From Athripsodes cinereus (lineage: Eukaryota; Arthropoda; Insecta; Trichoptera; Leptoceridae), in assembly GCA_947579605.1 (NCBI GenBank), contig OX388318.1:8742001-8806000 (forward strand): DNA of 64,000 nt, in the 5' to 3' direction. The notes beneath the pieces are model-generated. The model searched no databases. It was given only the letters and a program-made list of their open reading frames with translations, and was not told where the DNA came from. Of the stretch, positions 42,991 to 56,500 are shown in pieces. Each line of letters starts with the position of its first letter. The stretch's first letter is position 1. The position numbers and the translations under genes were made by a program.

Positions 42991-45311
42991 ACCCTACTTA
43001 AATCAAAAACAAATATACTTATTATTGTGAAAAAGTTGCCGTTTTATTCATTTTCAAAATTATTTATTATGGTTTTTCATAATGTAAATGCACTAACCAT
43101 CAAAAAACTACATATAATAATCTGAAAAAAAAACACTTCTAAGTTTGGAAAGGAGGAATAAGCTTGCAGCGCAGTTCGAATCATGAATTTTCCTCATGAA
43201 AATCCGATATTGTAGTATGATATTACCGATACATTTGAGTTTAAAGTAAATACTTTCTGGAGGATTTCAAGTGCAATGGTACCCACTTATTTTTTATATT
43301 TATTTAATGGAATAATTTTGTTTACCTTGGCTTTTCTCAAAATGATGAATGCCAAAAAAATCTTTATATTGTCGAATTGAGTGATGTTAATATTAGATGA
43401 AAATAGAACAAGTCATCTAATGAATGACATGGCGATGACGGAAAGTTTAAAGTGAAGCGTAAAAAGGTACACAAAAACTACTTTTCCAGTCTTAGCCGTA
43501 ATCTGTACGTCACGCAGCCAATAAAGTCTTCCAAAAAACGACGGCTCTTCAAAAGATAAGGACCGGTTTGGAATTTCGCATCAAGAAGATAATTATTTTT
43601 AAGTTGAAACGTTGGACGATTTCAAATATTCTCAGATCACTGAGTCGACAAATTGTTGAACAAAATCGAGGGCGCTGCTGTCACAATAATATATTGTGAA
43701 AAAATTACATCTCCAAATTTGTTAGAATAATCTACTTTAAAATTTGGTAGAATATAAAATCAAATATGTCTTGCAACAATCAGTTTAATATTTTATAATT
43801 GTTATTGTAAACTGAGAGAGATGCTCTTCATTTGCCTGAGGCATTGTCAATTAGTTTAATGTTCACTTGAATATCTATGTTCTAAGTTTTAGTGTATTAT
43901 TAAATATTATATACGTATTTACTTGAGAAATGCTTTCACAAAAGAAAATATGGTTTAAGAAGAAAGAACTGTTATATTCTTAAACCAAATTAAAGGTGGT
44001 ATTCTTAGAGAATGTCTCAGACATTCATATGAGGAATTCTATTTATAATATTGAAAATTAACACATTTGAAAATATTTTTTTCTTTTTATTGAGTCTTTT
44101 TCGTAGCATACCATTCTCAAGACAATGCGATTTTGTAATATTTTGAGGTTTATATGATATCAAGTGCTTAATTAACTTAAACGTACACATAATGTTAGAG
44201 TAGTTTTCAAAGAAGGTTGGAAAAGAAAGAAGAAAAAATATTTTACATGATAAAATAATAAAGTGCAGTGAAAATATGGCGTCAGTTGTGGTATTTTTAG
44301 AAATGTATTTAAGATTTTTTTTAAACATAAAATGTTAATAGAATTAGTAGCTAGTCTTTTCCACGTGACTAGATATGATGGTCCCTGTGTACCGGAAGGT
44401 TTACTAGTACGATTAAGAATATATAAACACAATACATATATTTATGTTGCAGATGCGTTTTTGATTGCCTTTTCGATAGAATCAATTAACATTTTTCCAC
44501 GATGTTATTTGTTTAGTTCGCGGCTGGCATCAAGTTTCAAAATCACTCCCAAAAATATTAATTAGGAACTTACCTCAGCGCCCTTGAGATCATGCTATGA
44601 GTAAACGGCGCTGTACAAACTATTCATACATATACCTATTAGCCTATTACATACAGGAAAATAGTTTATTTTCAGAATCAGTCAAGGGTCAACTTTAAAA
44701 CTTAAAATAGTTGATATGATTTTTGTATGAACAAAATAAAAATAAGGGTATTTATCTGAATGTAAATATTTCTAAAACATTATCATGCATATAATATATC
44801 GTTGACTTAATTTTTTCAAACCATGTACATTAATTATTATGAGGTAGCCTATGAGAGATACTTTGAAACTCTTGTGCAGCGTGATCAAACATATCTTTTT
44901 TCCAAGACATTTAGTTGAAGAACAACTATCATCCTCTTGCTTGAGACGTGTAGTTCAGTTTTTCGAATACGTCGCAAGATTCGAGAAGGGTATGAAGTTT
45001 TGATTGCCCTGGCGGCTTGGAAGAGGCAAGAGGAAGAGAACAATATTTACTATAAAGTAGACTGCCCAAATTAGGTAGGTATACGAGTAAATAACGGTGA
45101 TAAAAGCAAAATCTGTGCACTTCGGAATGTGGAGAGAGCTGGAGTATTGCAATTGATCACGTCATGGAGGCGCAAAGATTCGCAGGTTACGACTCTTAAA
45201 ATTGAGGGCAATAACATAAAAGATAAGATCCGATAGAGAACGATAGCAATGTATCGAACAAAACTATCTGTATTTTTATAAGGATATCTTAAAACAAAAG
45301 ACACATGTCAT
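42991..45311. other. Gene-free stretch
   Basis: No supported gene. Around 43490-43690 one plus frame stays open for about 60 codons without a start or a recognised motif. The 77-codon plus frame at 44332-44565 and several overlapping minus frames at 44929-45304 are also unassigned; I treat them as chance or decayed repeat. Confidence 0.3.
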
Positions 45312-45495
45312 TATCGTATATCTCACAAGTGGGATGTATAGCAGACTCACTACATGCACCAAATGCTGGTTGTTATCTCTGTATCAATAAATAATGAAAC
45401 ATTCAGGACGGGTGGCTTACCTCATCTTGATGTTTTATAAACAATTTTCTTTTACAGGACACTCGAATTCTATTTTTCGCGAGAATTCCGGATTG
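45312..45495 (-). repeat. Family A repeat, degraded
   Basis: ATCTCACAAGTGGGATGTAT, GCAGACTCACTACATG, ACATTCAGGACGGGTGGC and TTTTACAGGACACTCGAA in antisense family A order. The 3' terminus is lost. Confidence 0.65.
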
Positions 45496-46047
45496 CAAGT
45501 ATCAAGTAAACAAAATACTGTATTCAAAACCATTTCAAACTCTGTCAGAATGCATTACCAATAAAAATATCGTATGAAAAAGAACACTACCAATAACATT
45601 TTCCATATTAGTATTAAAAGGATTAACCTTACATAAAGTTTGTTACATTATGGGACACTGTCAACATTTCTTTACATTAATTACAGAAATTCAATATCTT
45701 ATAACTGACTTTAATATAATTTTTGAATACATTTAATACTGGGACTGATTAGTTCTGCAACTTAATGCACAACAGTCAAATTATATCTTAAAGAGATAAA
45801 AATGTATCGCAAATAATAATAATATGAAATTGTCGATTAAAAAGTTTTATTCTTGGTTTTAGTATACCAATTGATTTTGAATATAAGATTCTTCTAATGA
45901 CCTTCTTTAATTTACTGTCAAATAAAATTTACGACTGATTTTTTAATGATTTCAAATAACTGATTTTTGTACGAAGGTATATTTCTTTTTTTTGAGTACA
46001 TACAATGCACGTTTCTAAATTATTATTTTTATTTCGTTCGTCGATTC
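45496..46047. other. Gene-free AT-rich stretch
   Basis: Nothing recognised. Confidence 0.35.
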
Positions 46048-46230
46048 GAGTTCGTCGGTAGCCTGGAGGTAGAGTCTCGGCCTCGTGAACAAGGGGTCCG
46101 TGGTTCGATACCAGGTGCCGGCAAACTCCCCTTTCACGACGCAAGCTTTTAGTAGCTTAATGTGAAAGGTGTATAAGGTTGTTTTTGGGTTTATAACAAA
46201 CAAAATCCAGATATATGTTTTTTTTTTTTA
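46048..46230 (+). repeat. Family B SINE, full length
   Basis: Starts GAGTTCGTCGGTAGCCTGG, has the A box-like TAGCCTGGAGG, a B box GGTTCGATACC, the body CTCCCCTTTCACGACGCAAG, a duplicated TAG in CTTTTAGTAGCTTAATG, and a tail GGGTTTATAACAAACAAAAT ending in a run of twelve T (46218-46229). The short frames on both strands here are not genes. Confidence 0.9.
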
Positions 46231-46269
46231 AAATATGTTTAAATGTTTCATTATAAGTCCATCCATCTC

Positions 46270-46370
46270 TTTTCACTATCACAGGCTCTCACTAATGGTG
46301 TAGCTATAACTGCATGTAATTAACATGTAAGCTATCCTCTTCGTGTCAATAAAAAATAAGAAATTTATTT
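46270..46370 (-). repeat. Family A repeat, degraded
   Basis: AATGGTGTAGCTATAACTGC, ATGTAATTAACATGTAAGC and ATCCTCTTCGTGTCAATAAA in antisense family A order. Confidence 0.55.
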
Positions 46371-46500
46371 ATTTTTTCATTATTTACTGTACATTGATCA
46401 CAATATTTTCAATTTCATACAAAAATACATTCATCAATATACAGAGGGAGGGTTTATCGCAAAGGCGCAATTTTCTCCTAGTATGGGTTACATTTTTTTA
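46371..46500 (-). repeat. LINE 3' UTR fragment shared with 21890-22000
   Basis: TTTATTTATTTTTTCATT at its left edge, then CATCAATATACAGAGGGAGG and GTTTATCGCAAAGGCGC. It probably represents an AAAT-tailed LINE end on the minus strand. Confidence 0.45.
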
Positions 46501-49500
46501 TCGCTGAATAAAATATGCGATGTTTTAGGAATACCTGCGTATAACGAGACACCCAAAAACTCATAGAAAAGATTGGGAGTCATATTATTTACCGGGACTT
46601 CACGGAACTTTAATGATGAAAGCAGGAGTCTCTATCAGTGGTTAAATAATCATAATAATGTCACTATTCTGATAAAAAAAACATTTAAGTAAGTATAAAA
46701 TGTGTTTAATTTATGAATCTTCTTTTAATTGTGAGAAGCTCAACAACACCATAAATTCTGGAATAATTAATTGTGAGTATGCTTAACGATAATTATTGTA
46801 AGATGTGTATAATTATAGTTAGCCATCGTGATAATCGCAAGTACATCGCAAGATACTGAAGAACAAAAAAGGAAATTCAAAGAGAAGTATTTCCATAAAA
46901 CAACGCAAAAAGCACTGGAATGGTTCAACAAATAACAAATAGGTACTTGCATAAAAATACAAGAGAGAAGAATGCTGAGACATTCCCGATAAGAATTTAA
47001 AATCAAAGGTGCGACTGTGAGATGTGCAAGAGGTTTGTAATAATGAATATTCAAAAGAAAATAAAATGTATGAAATACAAATTATTATACATACCTTGTG
47101 TTGCATATTATTAATACTGCAGAGTGGTATTATGATTATATTTATAACCAACACAGGCCAAGGACTTGTAGTAGGGATGGGAAGAATTTAGTTGAAAGGA
47201 GAATTTTATTTTATTTTTATGAAGTGATGTAAACGAATTATAATACTTTGTATTTGTTGTCTCGTAATATCCACTACAACTCGATCCAAGAAGTTTAAGA
47301 TATTATTTTATACAGTTAGTACAAAATGCTGCTTTATCCAGTGTAAAATCGATTCATGGGTACAAGAAATTCAAGAAGTGTTAGGAAAAAATGAAAGACG
47401 GGGGGGGGGGGGTTTAAAACTTGGCACCATTTTTTAAGCATAGAAATTTGTTCATCTTAGAACGTCACAGAATAATTAAAGATAATGTCAAGTTTTTTAA
47501 GAATATTTGATAATTAAAAACATCCATCTTGCAATAAGTTGAGTTTTTTTTTGTGATTATTGACCTCATTTTTTTAAAAATAAGATTACATAAATTAGCT
47601 TGCATCGAAAAGTTTTTATTTAGTATCGTGTCATCCCTGTCATGAAATGTGCAGACTTGTGTTGTCATTATGACCTTTAAACTCTCATTTCCTCACCACA
47701 ATCTTGTGATGATCTCTCCGAGTATCTTCTCTCTTAAGATGTCGTTGTCTCTCGGAATTTTATCTTCGCCACCAGTCGGCAGGTTAGCAAATAATATAAA
47801 TTAATAACTATCACATTTAACGTACACAATATGATACAACATTAATAATGCATACGATTCTCTTTTTGGTTTCCGACAATAAGATAAGTCTCAACATTAC
47901 TTTTTCTTCAAGTGTTTACAATAAATTTGTATTTATCATCATACTTATTGGAATCTCGAATCAATAAAATACCATCAATTTGGTGTTTAGCTTATTGATA
48001 ATGCCTCATATAGGTTTTAAGGATATATTTTCATTTGATGTAGGTATCAGCTATTTCAGGAATGGTAAGACAAAAAAGAGAAAGTAATATCTATTTTCTA
48101 ATTTTTTTTAAAGAATGTTACAGGAAATTAGTTCAATGTGAAAATCATCATTTATCAAGCTCATTGCAATGAAGAACTAATCTATAAAAAACACTGAACC
48201 ATTTTGTATTACGAAGATTTCTCAACATTTATATAGCCAGTAGGTGCACTGTTTTATTAAAGTCTTAGATATATCAGATGCCTATTTTTATATACGATTA
48301 TTAAGATATTTTATTTAAGAATTGCTGAATATTTTTTATTAAATAAAATGAAATATGTAGTAGTGTTGTAAAATGTTTCGTCATGTTTTAATTCCAAAAA
48401 TTATAATCAAATCATTTGTATTTTAAATCTTGATAAAACAAATAATGTTTGAACAGTATAATCATAAATTTAAAATATCATCACATTTTTATCCTTGCTT
48501 TCAAACAACGTAAGTCAGCTAATAATATTATTCAACAGACACCTTATCTGCAAGAGCAAAAGAGTGCAAACTCCCTTTGGTAGTAAACAGGAAGAGTATC
48601 CCGGTGGTAAGGAATCGGCTGAGGCTGTTTTTGTCTATTATGTAATATTCTTAGTATCGCCACTCAGGTAGGTGGAAAAATCCAGTAAAATGCGAAATCT
48701 CAAGTCAAGTTCGATTTCAATTAATTTATAAACACAACAATAAATATTGTACCAATATGCCTATTAATTTTTTAAACATCTAGGTAGGTATGTAGTTTTT
48801 TCATTTGAACCGGAGCTTGACAGGTTTTTTTTAAAATACAAGTAAATGTTGAATCAGATAACCTTGGCATAAATCAAAACATTTTGCCAATTATAAGATA
48901 AAGTTTATATCTAAGAGCTTTTGTAGTGGAAATTAAATGAAAATTTATTTTATTCGTTCTAAGCGATTTTACAGTTATAGACGATTTTTTAGAATATTCC
49001 ACTTCAAGTTTAAATCCTCCCGCTTCCGACCAACTCCAGCTTCACAACACACACATGTTGCTTACAATACCTACGAGTGTTTAATATAAAACTCACATTT
49101 TTCTTTTAAAATGTGCTCCAATATTCCGAATCTTACTGATTGAGTTGACGTGGTTTATATTTACAAAGTTTGCAATGATTTTGTAAGTTGAAAGTGAGAC
49201 CAGGTCACTCAATTATTTTAAAATGGTATTATTTAAATCGTTTGTTTTTCTTGTGGGTGCATCTGTATTAATATTCTATGTTAAGTTGATTTTTATTAAA
49301 CAAAGTGACTATTGTTATTTTATTTTGCAGCGCATCTTATATGGCAATGCATTATCCGACTGTTAACGAATACGTAAAACAAAAGACCCCATCAACGAGT
49401 TGCAAGACTGCCAAATGTCCTCACATATCTCTCACATTCATACACGACACAACCAAGCCACATTGCTGAATGCATCCGGTAAAATGCAACGCAAGTACAT

Positions 49501-49800
49501 CGTTAAAAAAACCAAACGCAGCAAGGAATACGGAAAAACTTAATTATTGCATTTGGTTAAGTTTTGCTTTTCGTTATAATATTGTCTACTGGTAGTAGTA
49601 CTTGTATCATTCCGCGATATCGATTCGAAGTACATTTCGATCGCATCAACCATTGCACCTACTCCTTACATATTTCTTGTTTGAAATGCTTTCGAGGGTT
49701 AAGATCCACTTTCAAAATCTATTAGTTCTTTTTAAAGAAATCAATACACCTTTTACAAAAAGGTTATATTCATTCATATAAAATCTAAATTAATCAACGT
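46501..49800. other. Gene-free AT-rich stretch
   Basis: No gene supported over 3.3 kb. A run of 13 G lies at 47400-47412. Around 49200-49470 a pyrimidine-rich tract ending TTTTGCAG (49323-49330) precedes two short frames, but the parts do not join in one frame. The 111-codon minus frame at 46819-47154 has no motif. Confidence 0.35.
47400..47412 (+). repeat. Run of 13 G
   Basis: An uninterrupted G run in otherwise AT-rich sequence; also a likely site of sequencing or assembly error. Confidence 0.9.
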
Positions 49801-49849
49801 ACAAAGTCTTGTATTTTATTGTTACGTGTTTCGTGACTGTGAGAGGTAA

Positions 49850-50517
49850 ACGGACAGGTGTAGATGGTCAAAGAAGCTCACTTGAAACCAGTTCATCGGT
49901 ATCAGTTTGATTTTGCCGCCATTGCGAGGTGGTTGTGTCACGCATGCGCGACTATATTGCATTTTTTTTAACCCGCGGTAAATTTTTAAATAACAGCATT
50001 CGAAAATGTAGCAGAACGGTCGTAAAGTGTACAACAAATTTTCGCAATTTTTAAAATAAAGAATGTTTAATTGTTTTCTGTGATTGTCTTTTGTTTGCGA
50101 TTTGTTGTTGCTGTTATTGGTGTTATTTATTATTTTTGTTGTAATCGCAATGTGCGTTGGTGTCTTTGCAAAGTGTTTTTAATTGACGGCCTATCAAAAG
50201 GAATGAAAAACAGGATCTTGACTTCTTTCTGCAGTGTGTAGTACTTAGGTACGTACATGATATCAACGTACGCATAAAACCTATAAAATAATAATATAAA
50301 TTAAGGTGCATTATATACAATATTTTAATGATATCTCCCGCCATATATGCAAACCTCTATTTACCACTTAATGATATTGCAATTTTATTGCAACGAATAT
50401 GATAATTTTGATTAAAAAGTGTGTTGTGTTATTTAATATTTAAGAAAAGTGTGCAGATTAAAGTGATTTGTGCTTTTTACACGAATTGAATTGGAAATAC
50501 TTTTTACGTAAGTAGAC
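49850..50517 (+). promoter_or_regulatory. Possible host promoter and first non-coding exon
   Basis: 49900-49960 is rich in CpG for this window and carries TTTTGCCGCCATTGCG (antisense CAATGGCGGC, like YY1-type sites) and CGCATGCGCG (like an NRF-1 site), both common at housekeeping promoters. About 500 bases further the sequence TTTTTACGTAAGTAG gives a strong splice donor (GT at 50518-50519). I infer a possible transcription start near 49950-50050 with a non-coding first exon, but no downstream coding exon is recognised. Confidence 0.17.
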
Positions 50518-50519
50518 AT

Positions 50520-51145
50520 TTTTAAGTATTTTTTATAAATTTTGTGGGATCAGTCATTTAATCATCAGCATTCATTATTTGTTTTGAAAATTTGAAGCAT
50601 GTTTCCATTGTAGTATCTCTCACAAAATGAGATAGCCAACAAATTATGCCCTTCAAAAATAAAGAGAGTGTCTTTTCTACGCAAATGGAATTGAAAATAA
50701 TCACATGATACATGTTACAAAATGGTGTAATATTTATTATTTGGTTTATTCATATGGGTGATGTGATTCATCCATGAATTTGAGAAGAAAATAGTCATAG
50801 TTCTATTTTCGCTTCAACTCTTCTTTCGAAAACAATGTGTAAAAATGAGCTTTCTCTATTAAGCATATGTAGATATACAAAAATAGACTTGGAACGTAGA
50901 ACTATTTCAGGTTCCAAAACTTATATCAACTCTAAAGACATTTGCTGTTTCACCCCATGACATTAATATTCCAATATTATTTCACCCCCACTTGTCGTAA
51001 TTATTATATGTATATCACAACCCCTATTCATAACAAAAGACCATTTCATAATGTTGGACCAACGGTTGTTTAATATTGGTATATAAATATTTTGAAATCT
51101 AGATTCGATTGGACACAACACCCAACGCCTTGTTTAAGATTTATT
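50520..51145. other. Gene-free AT-rich stretch
   Basis: Nothing recognised; TCTCTCACAAAATGAGATAG near 50612 weakly resembles the degraded family A end at 6420. Confidence 0.3.
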
Positions 51146-51225
51146 TAGTACCCATAATACTTGATTCACACCTAAGTTTGGGGCTAGCTTGATCTGTGTA
51201 AATTGTCCATAATGTATGTATGTAC
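51146..51225 (+). repeat. Family C SINE, 3' fragment
   Basis: AGTACCCATAATACTTGATT, CCTAAGTTTGGGGCTAGC and GATCTGTGTAAATTGTCCAT match the 3' half of the copy at 15993-16215. Confidence 0.8.
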
Positions 51226-52919
51226 AACGCACATGACAACATTTTGAACCCAAAATTCGATTGGACCCAATATTATTTTTTTGCTCAGGTAACTAGTCTA
51301 ATAAAATTATATAATACACCGCTGTAATATGAACGGTCTACCGTGAAAGAGAGCCTATTTTGTACATAAATGTATCCGCTTTCTTAATTCTTTCTCATAA
51401 GATAAACCTCAACATCCCCATCGATATCATTCTGTTCTTGTTAACTTTTCTGACACGATCCACTACTTCTCTTGAATCTCGGTTTCTCAAGATGTTATCG
51501 TTACCTTTTCTTCTGTCACAATTTATATTGTAATTGAGTAATTAAATTCAATTTGTACACTTTACAAAGACATGGTAAATTAAGCGTAGATTTTCACATA
51601 TTTTTTAGGTCAAAATAACATTGTAACAACAGTTAAGCTGTCATAACTAATGTTAGTAATTAAACCATGAAATCAATTTGTAGCTACACGAAGACTATAG
51701 TTATTCAAAGAAATCAAGATGATACGGATTGACACAATTAGTACAATTTCGCACTGTGAGTTTGTAGTGGCGGCTGCGTTTAAACTTGCAATATTTATAG
51801 TGTACTCGTATGTAGATTATTGATTATATGTTTGATGATATATTGCCGTGTAATTATTCAAAACTAGCCTTAAACCCGACTTTGCTCTAGAAATAGCCAT
51901 CAAACTGACAAAAATATTGTAGATAGCAAAAGCAAGCGACATAATATTGTATATTATCTACCTGAGAAACTATGATATTATACAAATGAAAACGTTTTAG
52001 CAGTAAGAAGCAGAAATACAAATAGAAACAGCAACACGGGATAGATAGTTTTAGGGACGTTGGATTAGGAGAGAAGATCTCAAGTAAAATGTGATAAGGT
52101 AAGGAGAAGAAATTTTGACAAAAATTGCCAATGATTTGTAGTTCACTAATTATTCCAAAATTTTGGGGTTCTGTCAACAACATCTTGTCAATAAATTAGA
52201 TTCATTTATGATTTTATTATCCAGAAACATACCTACCTAAAATATGAAGCTTTATTTGAATTGTACTTATTAAATGCCTTTCTTTAATAAATGTATCTAT
52301 AAAAGACATGTGAGTAAACTGAACGAAGATAGACACATTAATCAACAAATGGACTCAAATATATATTATGTAGATATAGAAGAGCGAAGTCGATAAATTA
52401 AAGCAAAATGCCCGATAGCCAATTCATTTAGGAATTATATTTTCGTTGCACTTTGGAATAATTTGAAGCAATTCGGTTTTTGAAAGTAAGACAGTATGTA
52501 GACTACAGTTATATCTATTTTTTTATTTTTTAATATTCTATCAAGTATTTATTATAAACATGTAATAAAAGTCATAAATAAAAACGATAAAACACATTGG
52601 ATGAAAGCAAAAACACAGATTTTATATTCTAATAAAACATTTATTGTGGGCCGGAAGAAACGTTTTCCGTGTCCTCAGGAGATATTCAATTTAAGTGACA
52701 ATGGCTGTCTCAAATATGCGGCCTATACCTAAAATTATGTTTTCTATTCTTTATTTAAAATTTCGATGCTCCTCTTGGGAGTTTCGGGTAGAAGCACACG
52801 TTGCCTAGCTTATTTTTATTCAATGTTGTAATGTCATTGATATTTCCCGAGTAGGTAAATTGGTTTTCGTCTACAACAGTTCCGACGCGACGGGCCGTAC
52901 GTCTTCTTTTACAATACAT
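51226..52919. other. Gene-free AT-rich stretch
   Basis: No gene supported. The 98-codon minus frame at 51887-52183 has no motif. 51400-51500 loosely resembles 47690-47780 (both contain a CAAGATGT block in a CT-rich context) and may be an old shared repeat. Confidence 0.3.
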
Positions 52920-53060
52920 CGTTCCTATGACAACGGCATCAGAGAGCTAGGAATGTCGTGGGAAGAGGAAAGTTAATTGGCGCAAGAGAGTTCCGAATGG
53001 AGAAGGCTGGTTTCTGCCCTATGCTCCCAGGAGGATCGTTGAAGAGCAAATGATGATGTA
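52920..53060 (+). pseudogene. LINE ORF2 C-terminus, near intact end
   Basis: The plus frame reads YDNGIRELGMSWEE, one stop (TAA), LAQESSEWRRLVSALCSQ and EDR followed by TGA. The [AQ]-x-[ED]-x-x-x-W-R-x-L-V-x-A-L-C pattern is usual for the very end of RTE-like ORF2. An ATGATGATG-type tail follows within 12 bases of the stop, in keeping with a short 3' UTR and a simple-repeat end. Confidence 0.65.
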
Positions 53061-53189
53061 ATCAATTTGTGTGATTTGTTTGAAAAAAACATCAATTATA
53101 GATTTCATTTAATTATAAACCTACGTTCTATTAATTTATCTAGGATATGAACTATATATCAAATTAATTAAAAAGATCGGTAGTAAATA

Positions 53190-53502
53190 AAACATAACAT
53201 AGCTTTAATAGACAATTCTCCCAGATCGAGATAGTCCCAAACTCAGACATGAAACTTGTATTATGGGAACTGGGTACTAACGCGACGATCCACACGTACC
53301 TATACCTACTATACACTAAACACATCATACGTAATACTCAGACCCTGAACATTTTGAAAAAATTTGAAGGAGACCCATCGACCACCCGGATAGCGATAGA
53401 TTTTGAAAAAAGTCATTCTTCATTTTGCCCAGACCGGGAATCGATTTCTGTGGCCTCGTGACTCAAAGGCAAGAGTGCTACCTCTACGCCACATCGGCCG
53501 TC
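53190..53502 (-). repeat. Family C SINE, full length
   Basis: On the minus strand it begins near 53502 with GGCCGATGTGGCGTAGAGG, a perfect match to the A box consensus, then GCCTTTGAGTCACGAGGCC and a B box-like AATCGATTCCC. The middle AAAATCTATCGCTATCCGGG region is longer than in the 15993 copy. The 3' half (GCGTTAGTACCCA, TGTCTGAGTTTGGGACTA, GAATTGTCTATTAAAG) matches that copy. A 70-codon plus-strand frame across it is not a gene. Confidence 0.85.
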
Positions 53503-56500
53503 CAGTATTCGAATTATTTTAATATGGAATTATTATTATATGTCCATGTTGTAAATCAATTAAGCGGCTATTAGAAATCACATTAAAATCAGATAAATAA
53601 TTGACAAATTACTAAACACCCACATTTAATAAGGACAGGACGGGTTTAATCTTGTCAGATGAATATTTAATAGATTAAATGTACTTTTACCATTTATATT
53701 ATTTAACTGTTTACGTGTCTTGTCACATAGTAATAATAATAAAATGTAAATTACTGTCGATTGATAGTAATAAAATAAATACATAATGCAACAAAAGCAA
53801 TCATGATTGCTCTCGAATAAAAGAGACTGCGTTTAACTTGCTGCACAAAAGATCAAAACGGAAATATCTCTTAATCCTATGCATGATCATATTCATTTAT
53901 AACTATAGGGAATTCACAAAAAAAAATCACATCTCAGACATCCTTTTCCTACTGTCTTCTGTGCACATTTGAAATGCGTAAGTAAAAAAGAATATAATTT
54001 TAAAGTAAATTGTGAAAAAAAAATAGTGAAACATTTAATAGACAGCAAACGACGTGAAGTTAGCACACTATTCTAAGCAAATTCTGGCGGGCTATGTATT
54101 TTCTGATTTGTCTTTGGAATATTCTGTAAATGAAGCTCACCTACGACTCATAATTACAACTCGACTACTAGCAATGTGTTACAATATTTAGGGAACATAC
54201 CCATCGACTAAGTGTTTCACTTATTTTACTTTAAAGCTAGTCTGTAGTTGAAAATGCCTATATGTAGGTATGACGCTTTTACATAATTAGTGTACGTATA
54301 AAATTTACCTCTTTTTTGTTTAACAAAAATATAAAATAAGTAAGAATGCAACCTGTAACTGAGAATGTAAGAGAGTAATACATTTTTGATATATTTAAAA
54401 GGAAAAAAAAATCGCTATGTGGACATCATTTTCCATTTGTTGTTAATTTTTTGTTTATCAATTTTATGAGACAGATAAGAATATCTTCGATTATCTTTTT
54501 ACTTTTTATATCAAAATCAACAAAATTTAATAATAAGGAACCTTCTTATTTATTTTAAAATATTTAAATAACTTTTAGATTGAATAAAAACAACATTATG
54601 ATATTTAAGTTTCACTAAGAATGTTGTTAAAGTCATATGTTTAATTTTTATTAATATAGACTTTAACAAAATAAATTGAAACAAATTTGAAATGAATATT
54701 TTGTCTCTAACTGATGCAGGTCCCAAGACATCATTTTGGAGATTTATACAAAGTAATATGATTTTGTGGTGCAACAGTCTTTCACAACAAGTTAATTGAT
54801 TTACTATTAGTCCATTACTAATATTAGAGAATGTGATAAACCTTCCTACGATATTTCTGAATGTATCTGAAAATACTACAAAAACAGAGGTTTCTCTTTT
54901 GAACTGCATTTAACGTATTCGCCTAACAGTCATATAGTCCCTACATTATAACTGAATATAAAAAGTATATACTATTATGTATTTGCAATACTACGCATTT
55001 GTATAATAGGCATTGAATAAAATACATACAAAATGTACACAGTACAGTACACTCTTTATTAACTGTATGTACTCCATGCGAAGAGCGTATATAGGATTGC
55101 ATTGAAGGCAGTTGCAGTTTATCTAATGGTTATTACAGTTATTCATTATTCGCACATAACGTTGCTATTATTACTATTATTGCAATCGTTTATTTTATTT
55201 ACAACCTGCAGATCTGTGTTATCATAATATAATGTATTATGATAATAAAGGGATATATGAAAATATATTACTGTACACAAAAGTAAATTGCCAGAGAAAA
55301 GAGTTTTCAGGTTCTTTGAAAGTGTATACATTAATAATATCGTGAACTGCTAATATTTTTATGTAACGTACGAGTATAGAGTAACCTTGCAACCTAATCT
55401 AAACATTAGCCCGAATTTTAAGTAATAATAGAGAGAAAGCTTTCTTTTTTAAGATAACTATGTAATAGTTAGCCCAAAATATTTGTTTAATGCCTCCCTA
55501 CTATACGTACCTATAGTTTAATTGAAAAAATGAACTTTGAGCGGTTGTAAAAATCCAGTTATCTAATTATGTTAAAGATTTAGTTCCATTATTTTCTATC
55601 GGCCTCGTTTTGATATTTATATTAATTGTAAACCTAGGACTCCTTAATCGAGATCCCGGTTCAAATTATTCCGTTTCTAACAATCATACTTACTATAATT
55701 AATACAATTTTGTTCATTCAATTTTTTAGGGTTAAATTAAGTTTTTAAATAAAACACTTATTTAGAACTTCCATTGTGACTTTATAGTCTCGTGCTGACT
55801 TTCAAGAGCTTCCCCTCTCATCATCAGGTTACTTTACGCTTATCACTGTTGGAGTACTAAATAAGGATTTCAATTTAATAATTTAACATTTACTTTCACC
55901 AAGAACTGTCAGTCGAAAAAAGCGAGTTAATGTTTAAGGGGTTTATATCGAACCTAGATTCATCTTATTTTATAAAAATTCTAAGGGGTATTCGTGTCAA
56001 TTATGTGACCAATAAAAGGTTTTTAACCTCATTCTAAAATTTACCACACCCTCAAAAATAAATTATTTTTCAATTTGTCATCACGTAAAAAAAAACCACA
56101 ATAATTTCCTCATACAATAAATAATTTCATTAACTCGGGACTAATATAAACTTTTACTATATCGTCCTCAATATTCCCTCCCAACAACAACACATTACGT
56201 GGTTAATTAATTTCCATTTCTTTACCACTAGTCACCACTAATAAATATGTAACACAATGTTTGTATGTAGGTATGTATATTGTAATTGTAAAAAAATAAA
56301 TTGTTTTATTATTAATAATAACGAATTCCTATATAATAGTTTACACTGTTAGTTTTATGGTTTTATGTATACACATTGTATACTATTTTTTATGACAGAA
56401 AACTACAAGAGAACCCCAGCTAAACGTTTTTATTTTAATATAAGTATTTTTTTATATGTATGCATCTATTCCAGATAAAGGACGTAAGATAAAGCTAATT

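Noticed and set aside
47400..47412. G-quadruplex regulatory site
   Set aside because: A single G run without neighbouring G tracts; more likely a homopolymer or sequencing effect.
49204..49468. Two-exon small secreted protein gene with acceptor TTTTGCAG at 49323-49330
   Set aside because: The hydrophobic upstream frame and the downstream 43-codon frame cannot be joined in phase by any GT donor present.
53249..53461. 70-codon plus-strand frame
   Set aside because: It lies wholly within the antisense strand of a family C SINE.
54550..54909. 119-codon minus-strand frame
   Set aside because: Hydrophobic and AT-driven without motif, no promoter or splice context.
55640..55670. Second tRNA gene suggested by GATCCCGGTTCAAATT
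   Set aside because: No acceptor, D or anticodon stem can be formed around it; at most a decayed SINE B box.
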